NCBI GenBank assembly: GCA_030272155.1
Contig: CP126191.1
Coordinates: 6,904,501 to 6,968,500 of the forward strand
DNA length: 64,000 nt
Direction: 5' to 3'
Origin: Tetradesmus obliquus
Lineage: Eukaryota; Chlorophyta; Chlorophyceae; Sphaeropleales; Scenedesmaceae
Within the stretch, counting starts at the first letter, position 1; the number at the start of each line of letters is the position of its first letter. Under the pieces are notes generated by a model, which saw only the letters and a program-made list of their open reading frames with translations, was not told the DNA's origin and did not search any database. A program made the translations under genes and the position numbers. Positions 11,192 to 24,395 of this stretch are shown here, in pieces.

Positions 11192-12871
11192 GCATCCCGC
11201 ACCGCGCAACACACGGTTTGTTGGTTTGGCGAGCGGCACACATCATGTGTCAGGCCATGCGTACTTGATATAAGCACTACCCATGTGCAGCACCATATCC
11301 GTTCCCTGTTCATCCCACATAACTGCCCACAGCCCTCCGCCATGCCGTGCAGCCCCTCCGCGCAGCGGAGCCACGAGCAGCGCAACAGCAAAACAGCACC
11401 GCCCCCTGTCCATCACAAACGCGCACACTGCCGCCCGCACCTGTGCACGATGGGCTGCCGCCTGCTGTGCAGGTAGGCCATGCCGCGCGCAAAGTCCAGC
11501 GCCACCTCCACCTGGCGGCGCTGCGTGGGCGCGTAGAAGGTCTTGAGGAAGGCGTCCGCGAGCGAGCACGCCATGAGCTCCGTCAGCACGATGTACGGCT
11601 TCTGCTTCGTGCACGCGCCCAGGAACTGCAGCCACAGCACGGTGAGGCACACGCCAGCATAAGGACGCAAGTCGGTGCAGCGCATCACAGAGCAGGGGTG
11701 CGACAAACTTATGCATTGCTGGTCACCATCAGTCGGTACGGCGAGCATGGCATGTAGTGCCGCACAGCATGCCAATGCTACAGGATGTGTTACCACGTGT
11801 CATCCGCGCCCCAGCCCCTCGGCCGCACCTGCACGCAGTTGGGGTGGTGGATCTTGCGCAGGATGGCGATCTCCGTGCGGAAGTCGCCCAGCGCAATCTC
11901 ATCGCTGCGCTTGAGCACCTTGGCTGCCACGTAGCTGCCGTGCCACTTGGCCTTGTACACCTCACCAAACTCGCCACCGCCTGCAGCAGCAGCAGCAGCA
12001 GCATTGAGCAGGCAGCAGCAGACACGGTTAGTGCTGAGCAGGCAGGGCTGGCTGTAGCGAGTGGGATGTGCTGCTGCTCTGCTGGCATGAACAGGCGCCT
12101 GCGCAGCTTTCAGGCTGCTGCTGCACACATTGCGCACTGCTGTAGCATGCTCTGCTAAGCCCCCCCCCCCAGCCTGTGAGCTGCATGATGCTGCTCACCG
12201 ATGCGCTCCACCAGCTTGAGCTCCTTAGGATTGACCTGCAGCAGCAGCAGCAGCAGCAGTGGTTTAACTTTGGAAGCCACAGTCTGTTACACAGTCACTG
12301 GCGCAGCCTGGCCACTTCTTTGTGCCTGCTCGTTGCAGGAACGGTTGATATACTTGCATATGCTGGCAGTGCAGTGCCGCTCAATTTGCCGCTGCAGCTG
12401 CACAGATTTGAACCACTGCTGCCTGGCTGGCAATGCCTCTGCATCAGCTAGCACATGTCCTGCCAACGGCCAGCCACCAAGCTGCAGCCCTGCCCTGCAG
12501 CCCTGCTGTGCTGCTGCTGTGCGCTGCCACGCACCTCCCACTCGGGGTCCCAGCCGATGGAGTGCATCACGCCCACGCGTGTGTTGACCAGCCCACGCAT
12601 CTTGCTGGCCTCCAGCGCCACCAGCTGCACCAGCAGACGCACCCAGACACACCACGGGCAGCAGCAGTGAGCAGCGTCCAGCAGCTGTCAGCAGCGCCTC
12701 TTGCACTCGGCGACATGCTGCCTGTAAATTATGCGCCCCTTGGCCAGCCGTCAAAGTACACACTACTGTCCCAGCTGGCGCGCTGCTGCACATGCTGGTG
12801 CAGTTATCGTTATAACATCCAAGCAGCTCCGCCGGCACCGCCGCCGCTGCTGCTGCTGCTGCTGCCGTCGC

Positions 12872-12910
<39 letters not shown>

Positions 12911-13210
12911 CCCTCACCTGCCCGTCCTCCCAGACCTTGCCGCCCTTGCCCTCCATCAGCTTGACCACCTCCAGGTGGTCCATGCGCACAGCCTCCTGCA
13001 GGGCGGCAGCAGCACCCAGCAGTACAGCCAGGTTACAATTAATCGAGAGTGCACAGCAAGTAGGCAGCTGGTGGGCAATAACGCTGCAGCAGAGAGCGCA
13101 AGACCAACCCTGCAGCACGCTTTGACAAACACTGCTGCTGCTTTTGCTGGTGCATCAGCTGTGATTAGGACCACCAAGCTGCCCAGTCAGCAGCACAGCT
13201 GCTGTTCTTC

Positions 13211-13256
<46 letters not shown>

Positions 13257-14537
13257 CTGGCCTGCTGTTGCCGCCTGCCGCGCACCTCCAGTGGTGTCCT
13301 GTCGTGCCTGTCGCGTGGGTTGACGTCCACGCCCGTCTCTATCAGCCACTGCGCCACACTGTACGCGCCCTCCGCGCACGCGATGTGCCTGCAAGCACAC
13401 AAGCACAGCAAACGCGGCACAAATCAGCGGCCCTCATCAGCTGACGGCTGACTGCGCAACACGTGGCCGACTGGCAGCATGAAATCAGCAGCACACGCGC
13501 AAGGATACCAGGACAGCAGCACATCAGCAGGTGTCATGCGCTGCCACCGCCAAGTCACATCAACAAGTGTCAGAGATGCTGACGAAGGCATGCCTATGCT
13601 ACTGTTGCTGCTGCTGCTGCTGCTGTCAGGAGCATCTGTATGCCGAGCGCCGGCGCTGCGAGCTCACAGTGGCGTGCGCTTGTCATAGTCCATGCATGTC
13701 GAGTCGGCCACCTGCGGCCAGCACAGCACATGTGTGAGACAGCCACATTGCTGACATTTGTGTTTGCACTCATCAATGCCCCCGGCGGCAGCAAATTTGG
13801 GAGCAGAACTGCCTTCCTGCCTGCTGCTCAGCTGCCGCCTTTGCTCAGTGCATGTGCTGTCAGCAAGTTTGCACGCAGCACAGCGCCCCAGACTCCGCAG
13901 CGCCGCGCCTGCTGCTCACGTTGATGTTCCATGTGCCTGCGAGCTGCTTGCAGCGCCACACGTCATTCGTGCCTGCAAAGAATATCAGCTCTGCCACTGC
14001 TCGCCGCTTTGCTGCCTGCAAGCACACCAGACAGGTTCACAACACAGACCAGGCAGCGCAGAGGGTACATCAGTGTAGCACATGCAAGCTGGACAGATGA
14101 CGCTTGGCATGCAACTCCAAGTGTTATGCGCTTTCAAACTACTGACAAGCAGTTGGTGGCTAGGATTTGAGCCTGGCTGTGAAGCTGTGTCCATACGTGG
14201 GTGACTGAGTCATCAAAGGCTCCACATGGTCTCAGGCTGACATGACGCCCACTACAAAGTTGCCATGCTAAGCTGCGTGCAGCGTGACCACACTCACCTG
14301 CTCTCCGTGTATACTGTATATGTCTCTTCTGTGTGCCAGTTCCTTCTGATCTGGTATTGTCAGCGTCTGCGGCTGCTCCTTGCCATTTGCCCTTGCTACT
14401 GCTGCAGCCAAGCCATCTGAAGCCCCAGTGGGGCTAGGTTTGCTGAGAGCTGGCACTTCCTGGTGCGGTTGCGAAGCTTGAGCCTCCGGAATTGGCCCAA
14501 AATTTGTCTTTTTGTGCACGCGTTCATCTGCTGCCAT
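9573..14537 (-). CDS. ankyrin-repeat Raf-like protein kinase (VIK/ILK type)
   Basis: Thirteen exons: 14298-14537, 13920-14015, 13668-13711, 13286-13388, 12918-12995, 12535-12624, 12199-12235, 11829-11980, 11441-11625, 10995-11154, 10703-10761, 10206-10383 and 9573-9731. All junctions are GT-AG with matching phase, giving 526 residues. Residues 1-80 are polar. Residues about 90-215 hold ankyrin repeats (DYDKRTPLHIACAEGAYSV, then a second unit ending GVDVNPRDRHDRTPLE). The kinase domain spans about 225-505: Gly loop IGGGEFGEVYKAKW, Lys in YVAAKVL, HRDLKPANL, DFG in VADFGLSKSL, and YRYMAPEVFR. The layout matches plant Raf-C-group ankyrin kinases such as VH1-interacting kinase, serine/threonine kinases of cytosolic signalling. 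All catalytic residues are present, so it should be active. ATG 14537 was preferred because the frame further upstream opens with TTG. Confidence 0.92.
12840..13255. repeat. CTG-rich microsatellites in kinase introns
   Basis: Two CTG runs lie in introns of the kinase gene: an interrupted one at about 12846-12909 and a nearly pure one at 13212-13255. On the sense (minus) strand they read as CAG repeats directly 5' of or near splice sites. They are part of a window-wide expansion of this triplet in introns and exons. Confidence 0.85.
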
Positions 14538-15938
14538 GCTGCTCAGGGCCCGTTGCTGGGCAGCAGGATCCCGCAGCAACCTACACTGCTTACGTTACCC
14601 TGTTCCACCCCTGAAATTATTATAGTTTGAGGGTTCCCGATGTCTGCTTTGACAAGATCCCGTCAGCACTTCGCTTCGTAAGAGCGGAGCACGGTGACGG
14701 CGCACTTATCTGTGTGAAAACAGAACAAATTGCAAGAAAACATCTGAAGCAAGTTGTAGCCGGCTATCTTGCCAGCATATGCACCGTTCACGTTAACGTC
14801 ATGTTAGTCAGGTGGGTCAGGTCAGGTGGGGATCCGCGAGCGCGCCTGCAGTTCTCCGGAGGACCACTGTTGCCCCAGCCTATGGTAAGCATCATCGTGC
14901 TGCGCTGAGTTGGAGCATGCAGTCATCCACCAGGAGCTCCCACCTGAGAGTCCCTGAGGGCCTGGAGCAAGACATCATGCTGGCCAGCTGGACCAGGACC
15001 TTACCAGCCATGCCATGCCTGACCTCTTTGCACCGGTCTAGGTAGTCTCAGTGTTCTTCATCACTTGAAACCTTCAGCTGTGTAAGTGTGCCATAGATAG
15101 GAGTGCTTGCAGATGTACCAAGGTGCACGACATCTTCACTAATTTACCGTGACCATCACCCATCCAAGTCACATGCACAAACACTGTGAGTGCGTTGGCA
15201 GAAGCTGGCTGCAGCACAACATTGGCCCATGTCGGACAGGGTGAGAGGCATAGTGGTGGGTTGATGGGTCAAAGGCAGGGTGAGAGAAACATGGTGTCAC
15301 TGCAACTCAGCGTGCATAACTGGGTGAGCATATGCATATGCATCCAGGCCGAGATTGCACCGCGGCAATTCTCCATTGCATATGTGCAGACAATGACCGC
15401 CGAGGCTGGCATACAACTGCACAGCATACCGTCGCAAGACCACCATGGACACAAAGTACCGGTATAACCTTCTGCATTGAACGCATCGGGCACGCAGGTG
15501 CTGGTACGCCGTACCATCGTGACGATGTGACGGAAGACAATGCAACAGTGAGGCATAGGGCATTGCCAATACCCTATGGCATGAAACGCTTGGAACAGAC
15601 CTGAAGATCCCCATCGAATGTACAAGGCCAACAGCAACAAAGCAGCAGATGCAGCTGAAAGCAACCGGCATCCACACTGCACTGCCCAGTGGCTGTGCTA
15701 GCCACCCTGCTTGCTTTATATGCATGTCCACCTCAGCAGGCTTGCCAGTGGCGCAATCAAGCGACGCCTGCACCCTGACACTACGGGTGCACACGAGAAC
15801 ATGCCCTGCTGCCGGTCATAACCAGCCCATTCTCGCATCCTGTTTCTCAGCCTGAGTGCCGTCAGCGCCGCACTGTGCACCCGGGCTGCACCTGCTGCGA
15901 GGCACTCTACCCTACGCTACAGCTAGTGCACACCGCTG
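14538..15938. other. intergenic: kinase promoter side and 3' flank of small membrane protein gene
   Basis: Both flanking genes are on the minus strand. The part from 14580 to about 14640 is relatively AT-rich (aaattattatag) and is a plausible kinase promoter or 5' leader region. No gene, RNA or repeat that I could support lies in the rest. Confidence 0.5.
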
Positions 15939-16692
15939 CTATTGCTGCTGCCGATCTTGTCTCTTTTTACGCCACCAAGGCTTCTGCACCACTGCCTCTT
16001 CCTCCTCCTCCCCCTCCTGCTGCTGCTGTTGCCGCTGCTGCTGCTGCTGTTGCACTTGGTCCTGCTGCTGCTGCTGGCGCTTCCAAGGCTTACTCTCCTG
16101 CTCCGCCTGCTGTTCAGGCTGCGCTGCTGCTGCCTCATCTCCCAGCCCGAAGCGCTGCCGGAAGTCTGGCTGCTGTTGCATCCGGTACATGTCATACTGG
16201 CAGGTGACGGCGCAGCAGGCAGGGGCAGCGCGTCAGACAGCGAGCACATGAACCGGAGTGCGACACGTTTGCGACACGTCAGCATGTGCATGCTCACACA
16301 GCATTCAAGGAGACAGCCGGGGTGCAGCCGTGGGGCATCCCATGCTGTGCTGGTCGTGCTGCGCTGTGCCGCAGCCCGTGGCAGCAAGGATGTTTGTTTG
16401 CCACCATCGTAGTCGCATGAAAGGCGCAACATGCCGCACCCAATGCACAACTCATTGGGATGCAGCAACTCGTAAGCATGACAACAATGTTCTATGACGC
16501 ATGCAGCAAGTATTGCATTGAGCTTGGCATTTGGCTTTACAAACTAGACAACGCGTCTGCTGCTTTGATTGAAGGTGTCGTGCAGCAACTCACTGACAGT
16601 CCAGCAGCCCAGGTGCACAGCGCGCATGCTGCTATGGCCTTGAACTTGTCCCGCCGCGGCAGCCGTTGCCATGCTTCCACCAGGTTATCCAT
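15939..16692 (-). CDS. small single-pass membrane protein with Gln/Glu-rich tail, unknown function
   Basis: Two exons, 16594-16692 and 15939-16196, joined in phase 0 by a GT-AG intron (donor GTGAGT), encode 118 residues. The first exon has only 33 codons, starting MDNLVEAWQRLPRRDKFKA and running into the hydrophobic stretch AIAACALCTWAAGLS, a likely single membrane span with positive residues on its N-terminal side. Exon 2 continues YDMYRMQQQPDFRQRFGLGD, then Gln-rich and Glu-rich low complexity, and ends in basic KPWWRKKRQDRQQQ. The arrangement resembles small organelle inner-membrane or assembly proteins, but I do not recognise a family and infer no function. The clean splice, ATG and conserved-looking segments on both sides of the repeat support a real gene. 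Confidence 0.65.
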
Positions 16693-19237
16693 GCTGCAGC
16701 AAAGGATCTACTGCTTAATAATTGACCGTTCAAATTTTGATACTACTACTGCTGCTGCTGCTGCTGGTGGTGGTGCTGCTGTGCTGCTGCCTGCACTGCT
16801 GCTGACGTCCGTTCAACACAGGGTGCTGCGTTTGCAGCAGGCTAATTGGTTAGATTCCAGGGATTGCTGCGAGTCCATTCAAAGCAGGAGCCCCGGTAGC
16901 AAATGCTGCTCAGTTTAGTCAGAGATCACGGACATATTTCGAGCTGCAGCTGAAAGTGCGAGCAGACCTGAATCACGCAGCAAACGCCATCGAAAGGGTC
17001 CAGTAAATGCGCGCTCGGTAGCTGAATGCCTTGTGTTGAAGGCAGCGGTACAGTCACGAGCTTGACCTGAACCACAGTCACATAACATCACTTGAAGTTC
17101 TGGCAGAACTTCAGAGCAGTATAGAATTGGTACAACGTGCAAGCAGGTCAATCATTGCAGGTCAATCATTGCATGCAACATAATGCGTACTCACATAGCA
17201 AGAAGGGCCCCCCCAGGACCAGCATGGCTACTTCAACTTCAATGTTGTGGTGCTGCTGCTCCTCCTACTTCTAGTACTACCTGCATTTAATACAAACTCT
17301 GGTCAGTGCCGCCCTCAGTAGCCACGATGGCCTGGGGGGCAACGGCACTGACGGTCTTCGGCTCCTTTGTAGTCAGAGGTAGTCCTGGTGCTCTGCAGCT
17401 GAGTTCATCACGGGCCATTGTATCCGACCCAGAAAGCCGTCCGGATTCGCAGTAAACAAGCCTAGGAGCGCTGTTACAACGCGGCCCGGCCCTGCAAGGT
17501 GTGCAAGGGCTCTGCCAATGCTACCCATGCACCGGCCAGTCCATACAAGCTGGGTGTCTGCTCCACTTCACATGCGTGCATGCGCTGCTCCAGTCCCGTG
17601 CTAAACAGGTATCACACAGTGTGAGGCTCGCATGCTACTCTTCTGCTGCTGGCTAGCTGCTAGCAACATGAACACCGCAGCAGCTTCGCTGAGCGCAGCA
17701 CCGTGTAGTCATAAGACTTGCAGATAAACACACCATGGCGACTACATCTAGGTCAAAAAGTATGCAAGCTACCTAGCCATCATGCCACATCAGCAGGGTG
17801 GAGAGCTGCAATCAATAAGCACGCTTGTTTATTTGATCAGCTGGCAGCAATTGATGCACAAAGTGACGTTATCCCATCACTGGCAGGCCTAACTGCTCCG
17901 TGTATGCCTGGACATGCCTGCATTGCGTGCAGGAGTGTGCATGAAGATCTGCTGTATGCAAGTCAGTGCCGACAGCGCTGAGTTGCGGCGCGCCTGGTTG
18001 CTGACAGTACTTCGTGGGCATCGATGCCCAAGCATGACGAACAACAGCATTCATAGAATCTGCACAGCCATGCTCAGATGCAGGAATGCATGCAGATGTC
18101 GCTAAGCAATGCAAGTCAGGCACTCTTATGTCTGCATCGCCACTCCAGTGGCCCGATGCACACACTTTGCACACAATACATGGTGGTGCTGTCCTGATGC
18201 AGTGATGGGCCAACACTGGGACGGGAATTCACCCACAAGCATGCCGGGCACTTCACCCACAATCAATGTGCATACTGCGGCGCGTAACAGCCAACACATG
18301 GCGATGTAATCCTTCATGCACAAGGTCGCTGGCAAGTGCTGCGCTGCTGGCTATGCCACGCCCAGCTCTGCTGGACAGTCACAACCATATGGTGCATATG
18401 GTGCTTCATCGGCACCGTGCAGCGCAATCACTTGATGCCTTGAGCTCTAGTTCAATTGATCACAGCGGCACTGTACAGCGGGTGCAGCGGCCCTGCACTC
18501 CTCCGCTGATGGCGCCGCACACAACACATGCAATCCTGCTGATGAAAACATAGCTTGCCTGTAGACGAGCGTGCACGACGAACACAGAGCATGTCACCTG
18601 GCTCGTCTCATGCAGCAACGGATAACCGTGATACACTCGTGTGCCGTGGCTGTCGCCCACATGCACAGCACTTCCACACCACAGCTGCCCAGCATGTGTG
18701 CATGCCGACGGCAATGATTACATAAGTCAAAGCTGAGTCATATGTCACAAAGCATGGGTGCAGCATGTGTGACACTTGCGGCCGAAGCACGAGTTAGTCA
18801 CAGATGCATGTCTTAATCGAAAACATTGCAGAAAACCCTGTATTTGCTGTGCAACCCCTGTCAGACGGCATAGGAATCCTGCGACAGGTGCAACCTCACA
18901 GCATATCACTGGTGAGGAAAACCCGCCCAACCCACGGCCGATGCAGTGATGAACATCATGGCAAGCAGATGACAGCATACATGTATTGGCAGTGCGGGCA
19001 TACATGTATGCATGCAGCAGCGCACAATCTCGCACATGTCACTAGCCTGCTCCATGTTCCCATATACAATCTCTCGCGCACACAAAGGTGGTCCAAATAG
19101 TGCAGTAATCACGCAAGTTCTCAGCGCGCCGCCACAGCAGCCCAACAGCAGCATGTTCATCACGTGCTGCACCCCTCACCACCTCCCTTGCCACCCAAAT
19201 AACAACAATTGCCATGCCACTCTCCTGCATGATAATG
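16693..19237. other. intergenic, one hairpin
   Basis: It holds the promoter side of the small membrane protein gene and the 3' flank of the alcohol oxidase gene. A strong stem-loop at 17302-17352 is listed separately. Open frames here are short and show no motifs. Confidence 0.5.
17302..17352. repeat. stem-loop with 10-base perfect stem and inner stem
   Basis: gtcagtgccg at 17302-17311 is the exact reverse complement of 17343-17352. Inside, CCCTC can pair with GGGGG (one G-U pair) and GCC with GGC around a short acgat loop. The size (51 bases) suits a hairpin small-RNA precursor or a structured RNA element, but no family is recognised. Confidence 0.6.
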
Positions 19238-22200
19238 CTACTGCTTGGCGGCTGCCTCCTTTGCCTTCTTTGCTGCCTTCCAGCGCTGTGCAATGCCTGA
19301 GGCTACCATGTGGGCCAGGCCATACACGGTGATCATGGGGTTCACGCCAGAGGGCGTGGGGAACAGGCTGGCGTCAGCCACATACAGCCCCGCCACCTGC
19401 CAGCACTGCCCGGACGCGTCGACTGCCGAGGACCTGCAGCAGTAGGGAGAATGGTTGGTGTTGGGAGAAAGGTTGGCGCCGCAACATGGCTTGCTGCTCT
19501 CGGTGATTCAGCAGCACGCGTGGCAGCGACTGTCAATATGCAGGTTGTCTCAGAAGAGCTATTGTACACAGCGTGGCCATGTTTGGGCTGTTGACGTCGC
19601 CAACACCTGCTAGGCAGTAAACTAGCAGTAGTCAGCAATCCTCCCAGCCCCCCGCTACCCCTTCACCGCGCCTCACCTGGGAGAGCTACCCATGCGGCAG
19701 CTGCCCATCTGGTGCGCAGACAACAGCTGCAGCCCGTACTTGGGGTACACCCCGCGCCTGCGCAGCTGCGCGATGAATGCCTCCAGTGTTGCAGCACGCG
19801 CCTCGGGCGCTGCCTCGGGGTCGAAGCGCACGTCCCAGTTGAGGCAGTTGTTGGGCAGCAAGATGCGGCACGCGCCGGCAGCAGCCAGCGCACGCACCGC
19901 CAGCTCAATGCCCTGCAGATGGACCCAAGGCGGTGTAATATGTACAACAAGTCAAGAGTGCCGCTACAGGGCCCGGAAAACGCAGGTTGCTTGTGACATC
20001 ATTACGGCAGGGCAGCAGGGCGTTGGCATGGCATGGACATGTGGGCAGGAAGCCTACACAGCCACGCAGGACTGCAGCAGGCGTTCGACAGCAGCTGCAC
20101 GCCCCTGCACCAGCCAGCCTGCAACGTGAAAGGCCAAGCACATCTTGTCAACAGTGCAGCCAGCCACTCACGTCAAACAGGTGCTTCTCTGTGGTCTTGT
20201 CCAGCCAGTAGCGGATCACAGGCCTGCCTGCACCATCAACCCCCACACTGCCGCTGCCGCTGTCGCGCGTGAAGATCACACAGCCGGAGCCGTCGCGCAG
20301 GTCCAGCATCATCTTCTTCAGCGCGCCTGGGCTGCTGTCTGGACAGATTGCGCCCAGCAGGCCGGGGTGTGCTGCTGGCACAGACACCATGGCTCCATAG
20401 CCGCCCTCAGACCAGCCAGCAGCAGCACGCGAGTAGCTGCCCATGGACACACCCTGGAACACACATGGAACATGCGGCAGTGTTTGCATCCGCGCAAAGT
20501 TTGTTGGCAGGGCGCGGCACCGCTCATGAAGATGGCAGCCTGTTCAAGAAAGCAGCACACATGTCTCGTGGTGCTGCGCAGCTCAGAGCCCCACACACAC
20601 CTTCCACAGCAACAAACATAGCCATGTCACCACACAGCATTGCCGCGAACTAGCCAGCAGCCCACCCAGCGCACCTGGTACATCTCCACAGCGCCTTGCC
20701 CCGCAGCCTGCTGCTCTTTGCTGCGCTCAAAGAAGCCCACCAGGCCAGCAGCAGGGTGCAGCCGAAGATGCCGGCCCACGTTGCCGCTGCACCTGACGCC
20801 GCTGCGCAGCAGCAGCGCAGGCGTGTGGATCGAGCCGCAGCTAGCAACCACCAGCGGGGCGTGGATGGTGATGGGCACCTGCTGCAGCGTGGGTGTTGGG
20901 GCGCCTGGAGTGGTGCGGGGTGAGCTGAGGGCGAGCACGCCTGCTGCTTTCTGGCGGCGGCGATGCGCTGCTGCGTCGCTGCTGGCATCCTGCGGTTGAG
21001 CGCAGCATCGTAGACAAAGCAGGCCAGCATGATGAGCCACTGCACAGCTATCCAAGGTATTGCTCATGTGCAGGTACAGCCGCTTTACAAACACCAACCA
21101 CTGCCGGCCTGCTGTTCTCGTGCAGGTGTGCCTTTGACAGTCAGCTGTGTAGAGGTGCAACTGAACATCGTTGGATGTGCAGCGTGCACATACAATGCTA
21201 CTCGTGGACTGAAGGCAGCTCATAGTATCTTATGATTCAGGCGATTTGCGCGCACCGTGCTGTCGTTCGCCTCCAACAGCACCCGCTGCGCCTCCATGCC
21301 TGTCAGCACGTGCGCCCCCATGCGCACAGCATCCACCAGCCACGTCACGTCGCTGCTCTGCTTGTGCCCACTCCTGCAGCCAAAATTGCAGTACGCACTG
21401 CACTTCTTGCTCAGGCAGTTGCGCGGCAGCTCCTCGCCATGCGCCCCCAGCGCCTCTAGGCCCTGCAGCAGCCTGGCATTTGGGCCACTCATCTCTGTGC
21501 CTGTTGACACGCCTAGCCTGCTGCACACAGCATCGAGTGAGGCGCTGAAGGCTTTGGAATCGGGTCCGAGTGCTTCCAGGTTGTGCGGCGCTGCAGCCCA
21601 CTCTCGCCGCACGTGCTCAGGTGTGCGGAGGCTGGCCGTCCAGTTGATCTTGGTGCCTGTTGGTTGCAGGGGTGCGGCACATGAAATGGCGGCAGGCGAA
21701 GCAACGGCCAGTCAGCAAACAGCACAGCAGTGCGGCAACCGGGAAGCAAGGCAGCTGCAAACTGTACGCCATGCGGCATGAGAGTGCAAAGCAAGCAGCA
21801 ACTCTGCAAGCTAGCTGTAGAAAGCACCAGCTCGCTCACCGCCCCCAAGCGTGGAGCCAGCCAGCACATTGATGCCTCCATCCTCAGTGGCCAGGAAGCC
21901 AGCCCGCTCATACATCTCAGCGTGGGACTCGCCCTCCAGCCAGCTCATGTCTGCAGCAGCGCCACACGGCGCAGCAGCGCAATGCGGATATCACAGCCTG
22001 AGTAACAAGCCCAGCAGCCAGCGCCAGTCGCACCGCAAGGCCGTGCACAACTGCATGCACTTGCTGCTCGCATGCCTTCCAAGACACAAGCTGCATTGCT
22101 GTGCTGCTTACGGGATTGCAGCCACCACCCCGTCACTACCATTGCCCAAACCAAGGTCTAGCCTAGCCAGTGTGCTGCAGTCGCCTCACCCTTCCTTCGC

Positions 22201-24067
22201 ATCCAGCCAGCTTTCTCCAGCACCAGCACACGCATGCCAGCAGCAGCAAGCAGCGCAGCAGTCACGCCGCCGCCAGCTCCAGAACCAACGATGACAGTAT
22301 CATAGAACAGCTCAACGCTGCCACCACTGCTGCTGCTGCCTTTGCCATTGGCTATTGCTGCAGTGCTGCTGGTTTGCTGCTGGTCTGGCAGGCTGTTGGC
22401 ATCTGCTGCTGCTGCTGCTGTTACTGCTGCTGCGCTGTGTCCTCCGTCTCGAGTCAGCAGGAAACCGCGCTTGGCCAAGCAAGCCTGCACAGCATCACAC
22501 GAGGCAGGCACGCACGCATTACAAACACTGTGCTAGAGGCATGCTGCATGTTAGGCTCTGCATCAAATAGCAGCGAGCTAAATCAAGGACACACTGCATG
22601 CCTCTTCAGCAGGTCTTGCACCTACCAGGTACCACAACACTGCTGCTACTACACTGCTGCTGCTACTGCACCTCCCACCTGCACGTCCAGGCCTGCTGCC
22701 ACCAGCTCCGGCACATGCACAGTGGCGCTGCACAGCACCTCCTCTGCAGCCTCAGCAGCAGCAGGCAGCGGCCCCAGGCCCTGCTCCTGCAGCCTGTCGC
22801 CCTGGCTGTAGCCCAGCGCCTGGAAGCAGGGGTTGGTGCCTGTGGCGGGGTCGATGTGTGTGAGGATGGCTGCAGCCAGCAGCCCCTTCAGGCCCTTGTA
22901 GGCCTGCATGAAGCACAGGGGCAGGCAGCACATGAAATAATAGGCACACTTACTATATCAGCACACCTACTGTAAATCACCATGTACGGCGGCGCAAAAG
23001 GCTGTGCTTTTCCTGTCTGCTGCAGCGGGCAGCTGCAGCGCGAGCCAGAATGCGCTGAGGCATGCAGGACGATACAGCCACAGTGCTGCTGCTGGCATGC
23101 TTGCGTCAGTAGCTGTGCCACGCACCTTCCTGAGCTGAGGCAGGCTGCTGTGTGCCCAGCTCCGCAGCACTGCCTGGCGCGCCTGCAGCGGCATCTTGTG
23201 GAAGGGCTGCAGCAGCGGCCACTGCGGCGACAGGCTGTGGTGCCCAGCCATCAGCAGCGTCGGCAGCCGGTAACCCAGCAGCTGCAGTGCCCTGTAGTCG
23301 AGCCAAGTCCGCAAGATGTTGAGCCGATAAGGTATGAAAAGGGAGGGTCGCACAGCCACAGGGTAAGTGGGCAGGTTGCTGAAGGGACGTTCCATTTCAG
23401 AGCCGGGTGACATGTGGGACACATGATGCTGGTGCAGTACAGGTTTAAACACACTGCTGCAGTGCACTGTGAGCAATTGCGGTGATGGTCAAGTGTCCTG
23501 ACATTTGTGCTGCTCTGCTGCTGTCACGGTGATGTCAGGTTCTCATGCTGCATTGCAGTGACCAGGCTGCAGCTGATGCTGAGCATAGGCAAGCACTCAC
23601 AGCTTCAGCTGCTGTTGTTGGGCTCCAACAAAGCAGTTTTCCACCATTTTGAGAACCTGCAGCACATCTTGGCTTTCAGCACCACAGTGCTGCTTCACAT
23701 GCTGTTGACAAATCAACAGTTGCTGCATGATTAGTCGGGATGCAAGGACATGCGCCTATCGCCGCACCTCCTCTGGAACTTGCTTCATGTCAGCGCCCGA
23801 AAGGCGCAGGTACTGGTTCAGAGCAGCGGCATTTCCAGCTGATCGCTCTGCTTCTTGCTGCTCCAGTGCCGGCCAGAGAGCTTCAGCTAGGGCAAGGATC
23901 ACCGGCTCCATTTTCTTAACGCTTTTCGGCTTTTTTGCTCGATCATTAAGTCTAATCTTGCCTCGCAACTTGCCACCCAGCATCAACATGTATGGTGGTG
24001 ACACCACAAGTGCCACCCTCGAATAACCTGTCACCTGCATGTTGTTGTGGTCAGGCGCATTCATCAT
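19238..24067 (-). CDS. long-chain fatty alcohol oxidase, GMC-type FAD enzyme
   Basis: Eleven exons: 23768-24067, 23601-23656, 23126-23291, 22679-22903, 22190-22484, 21840-21950, 21256-21656, 20675-20989, 20172-20453, 19677-19912 and 19238-19433. All are GT-AG with matching phase, giving 860 residues, somewhat longer than plant FAO proteins (roughly 750). The enzyme oxidises long-chain alcohols to aldehydes with O2, usually membrane-bound. The FAD dinucleotide-binding motif DTVIVGSGAGGGVTAALL lies near residue 311. The region STLGGGTKINWTASLRTP and the C-terminal GMC domain carry the catalytic His (SAHQMGSCRMG, about residue 790) and Asn (PSGVNPMITVYGLAHM). The N-terminal 250 residues match the FAO-specific helical region (QARQAVLRSWAHSSLPQLRK). 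A Ser/Ala-rich insert precedes the FAD motif. In algae such enzymes could feed wax or omega-type lipid turnover, which is inference. Confidence 0.92.
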
Positions 24068-24395
24068 TGTGCAAGCCTACGGGTGAGTACGTGTTGCAAG
24101 TGCAGCTAGCCAATGGACCATGTTACGGAGCGCCGGGAGCAGTGTCGAAACGTTGGCCAAGCCAGGCCGTTGACAGCTGCGTGACGGCCTGGGCTGGAGC
24201 TTAATTGAGCACCAGTGTGTTCAAATCACCTATAATCGCTCGTAAAACGGAAGTGAGCAGCGACCCCTGCAAGATGCTATGAAGGGTAGCATTCTAGACT
24301 GGCAGTGGAGGTACCCCTGAGAAGTACAGGTGCACCCAATCATGTAATAACAATGCCAACTCAATGTGTCAGTGTGTCAGGCACCTGTTACTCCA
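24068..24395. other. short intergenic spacer
   Basis: These 328 bases separate the alcohol oxidase start from the stop of the longin-type gene, both on the minus strand. They must serve as the promoter of the former and the 3' UTR of the latter. No RNA gene or repeat was seen. Confidence 0.55.

Noticed and set aside
17206-17323. Short plus-strand frame with a leucine run (DQHGYFNFN and LLLLLL)
   Set aside because: No start codon or plausible splice partner, and it ends inside the stem-loop region.
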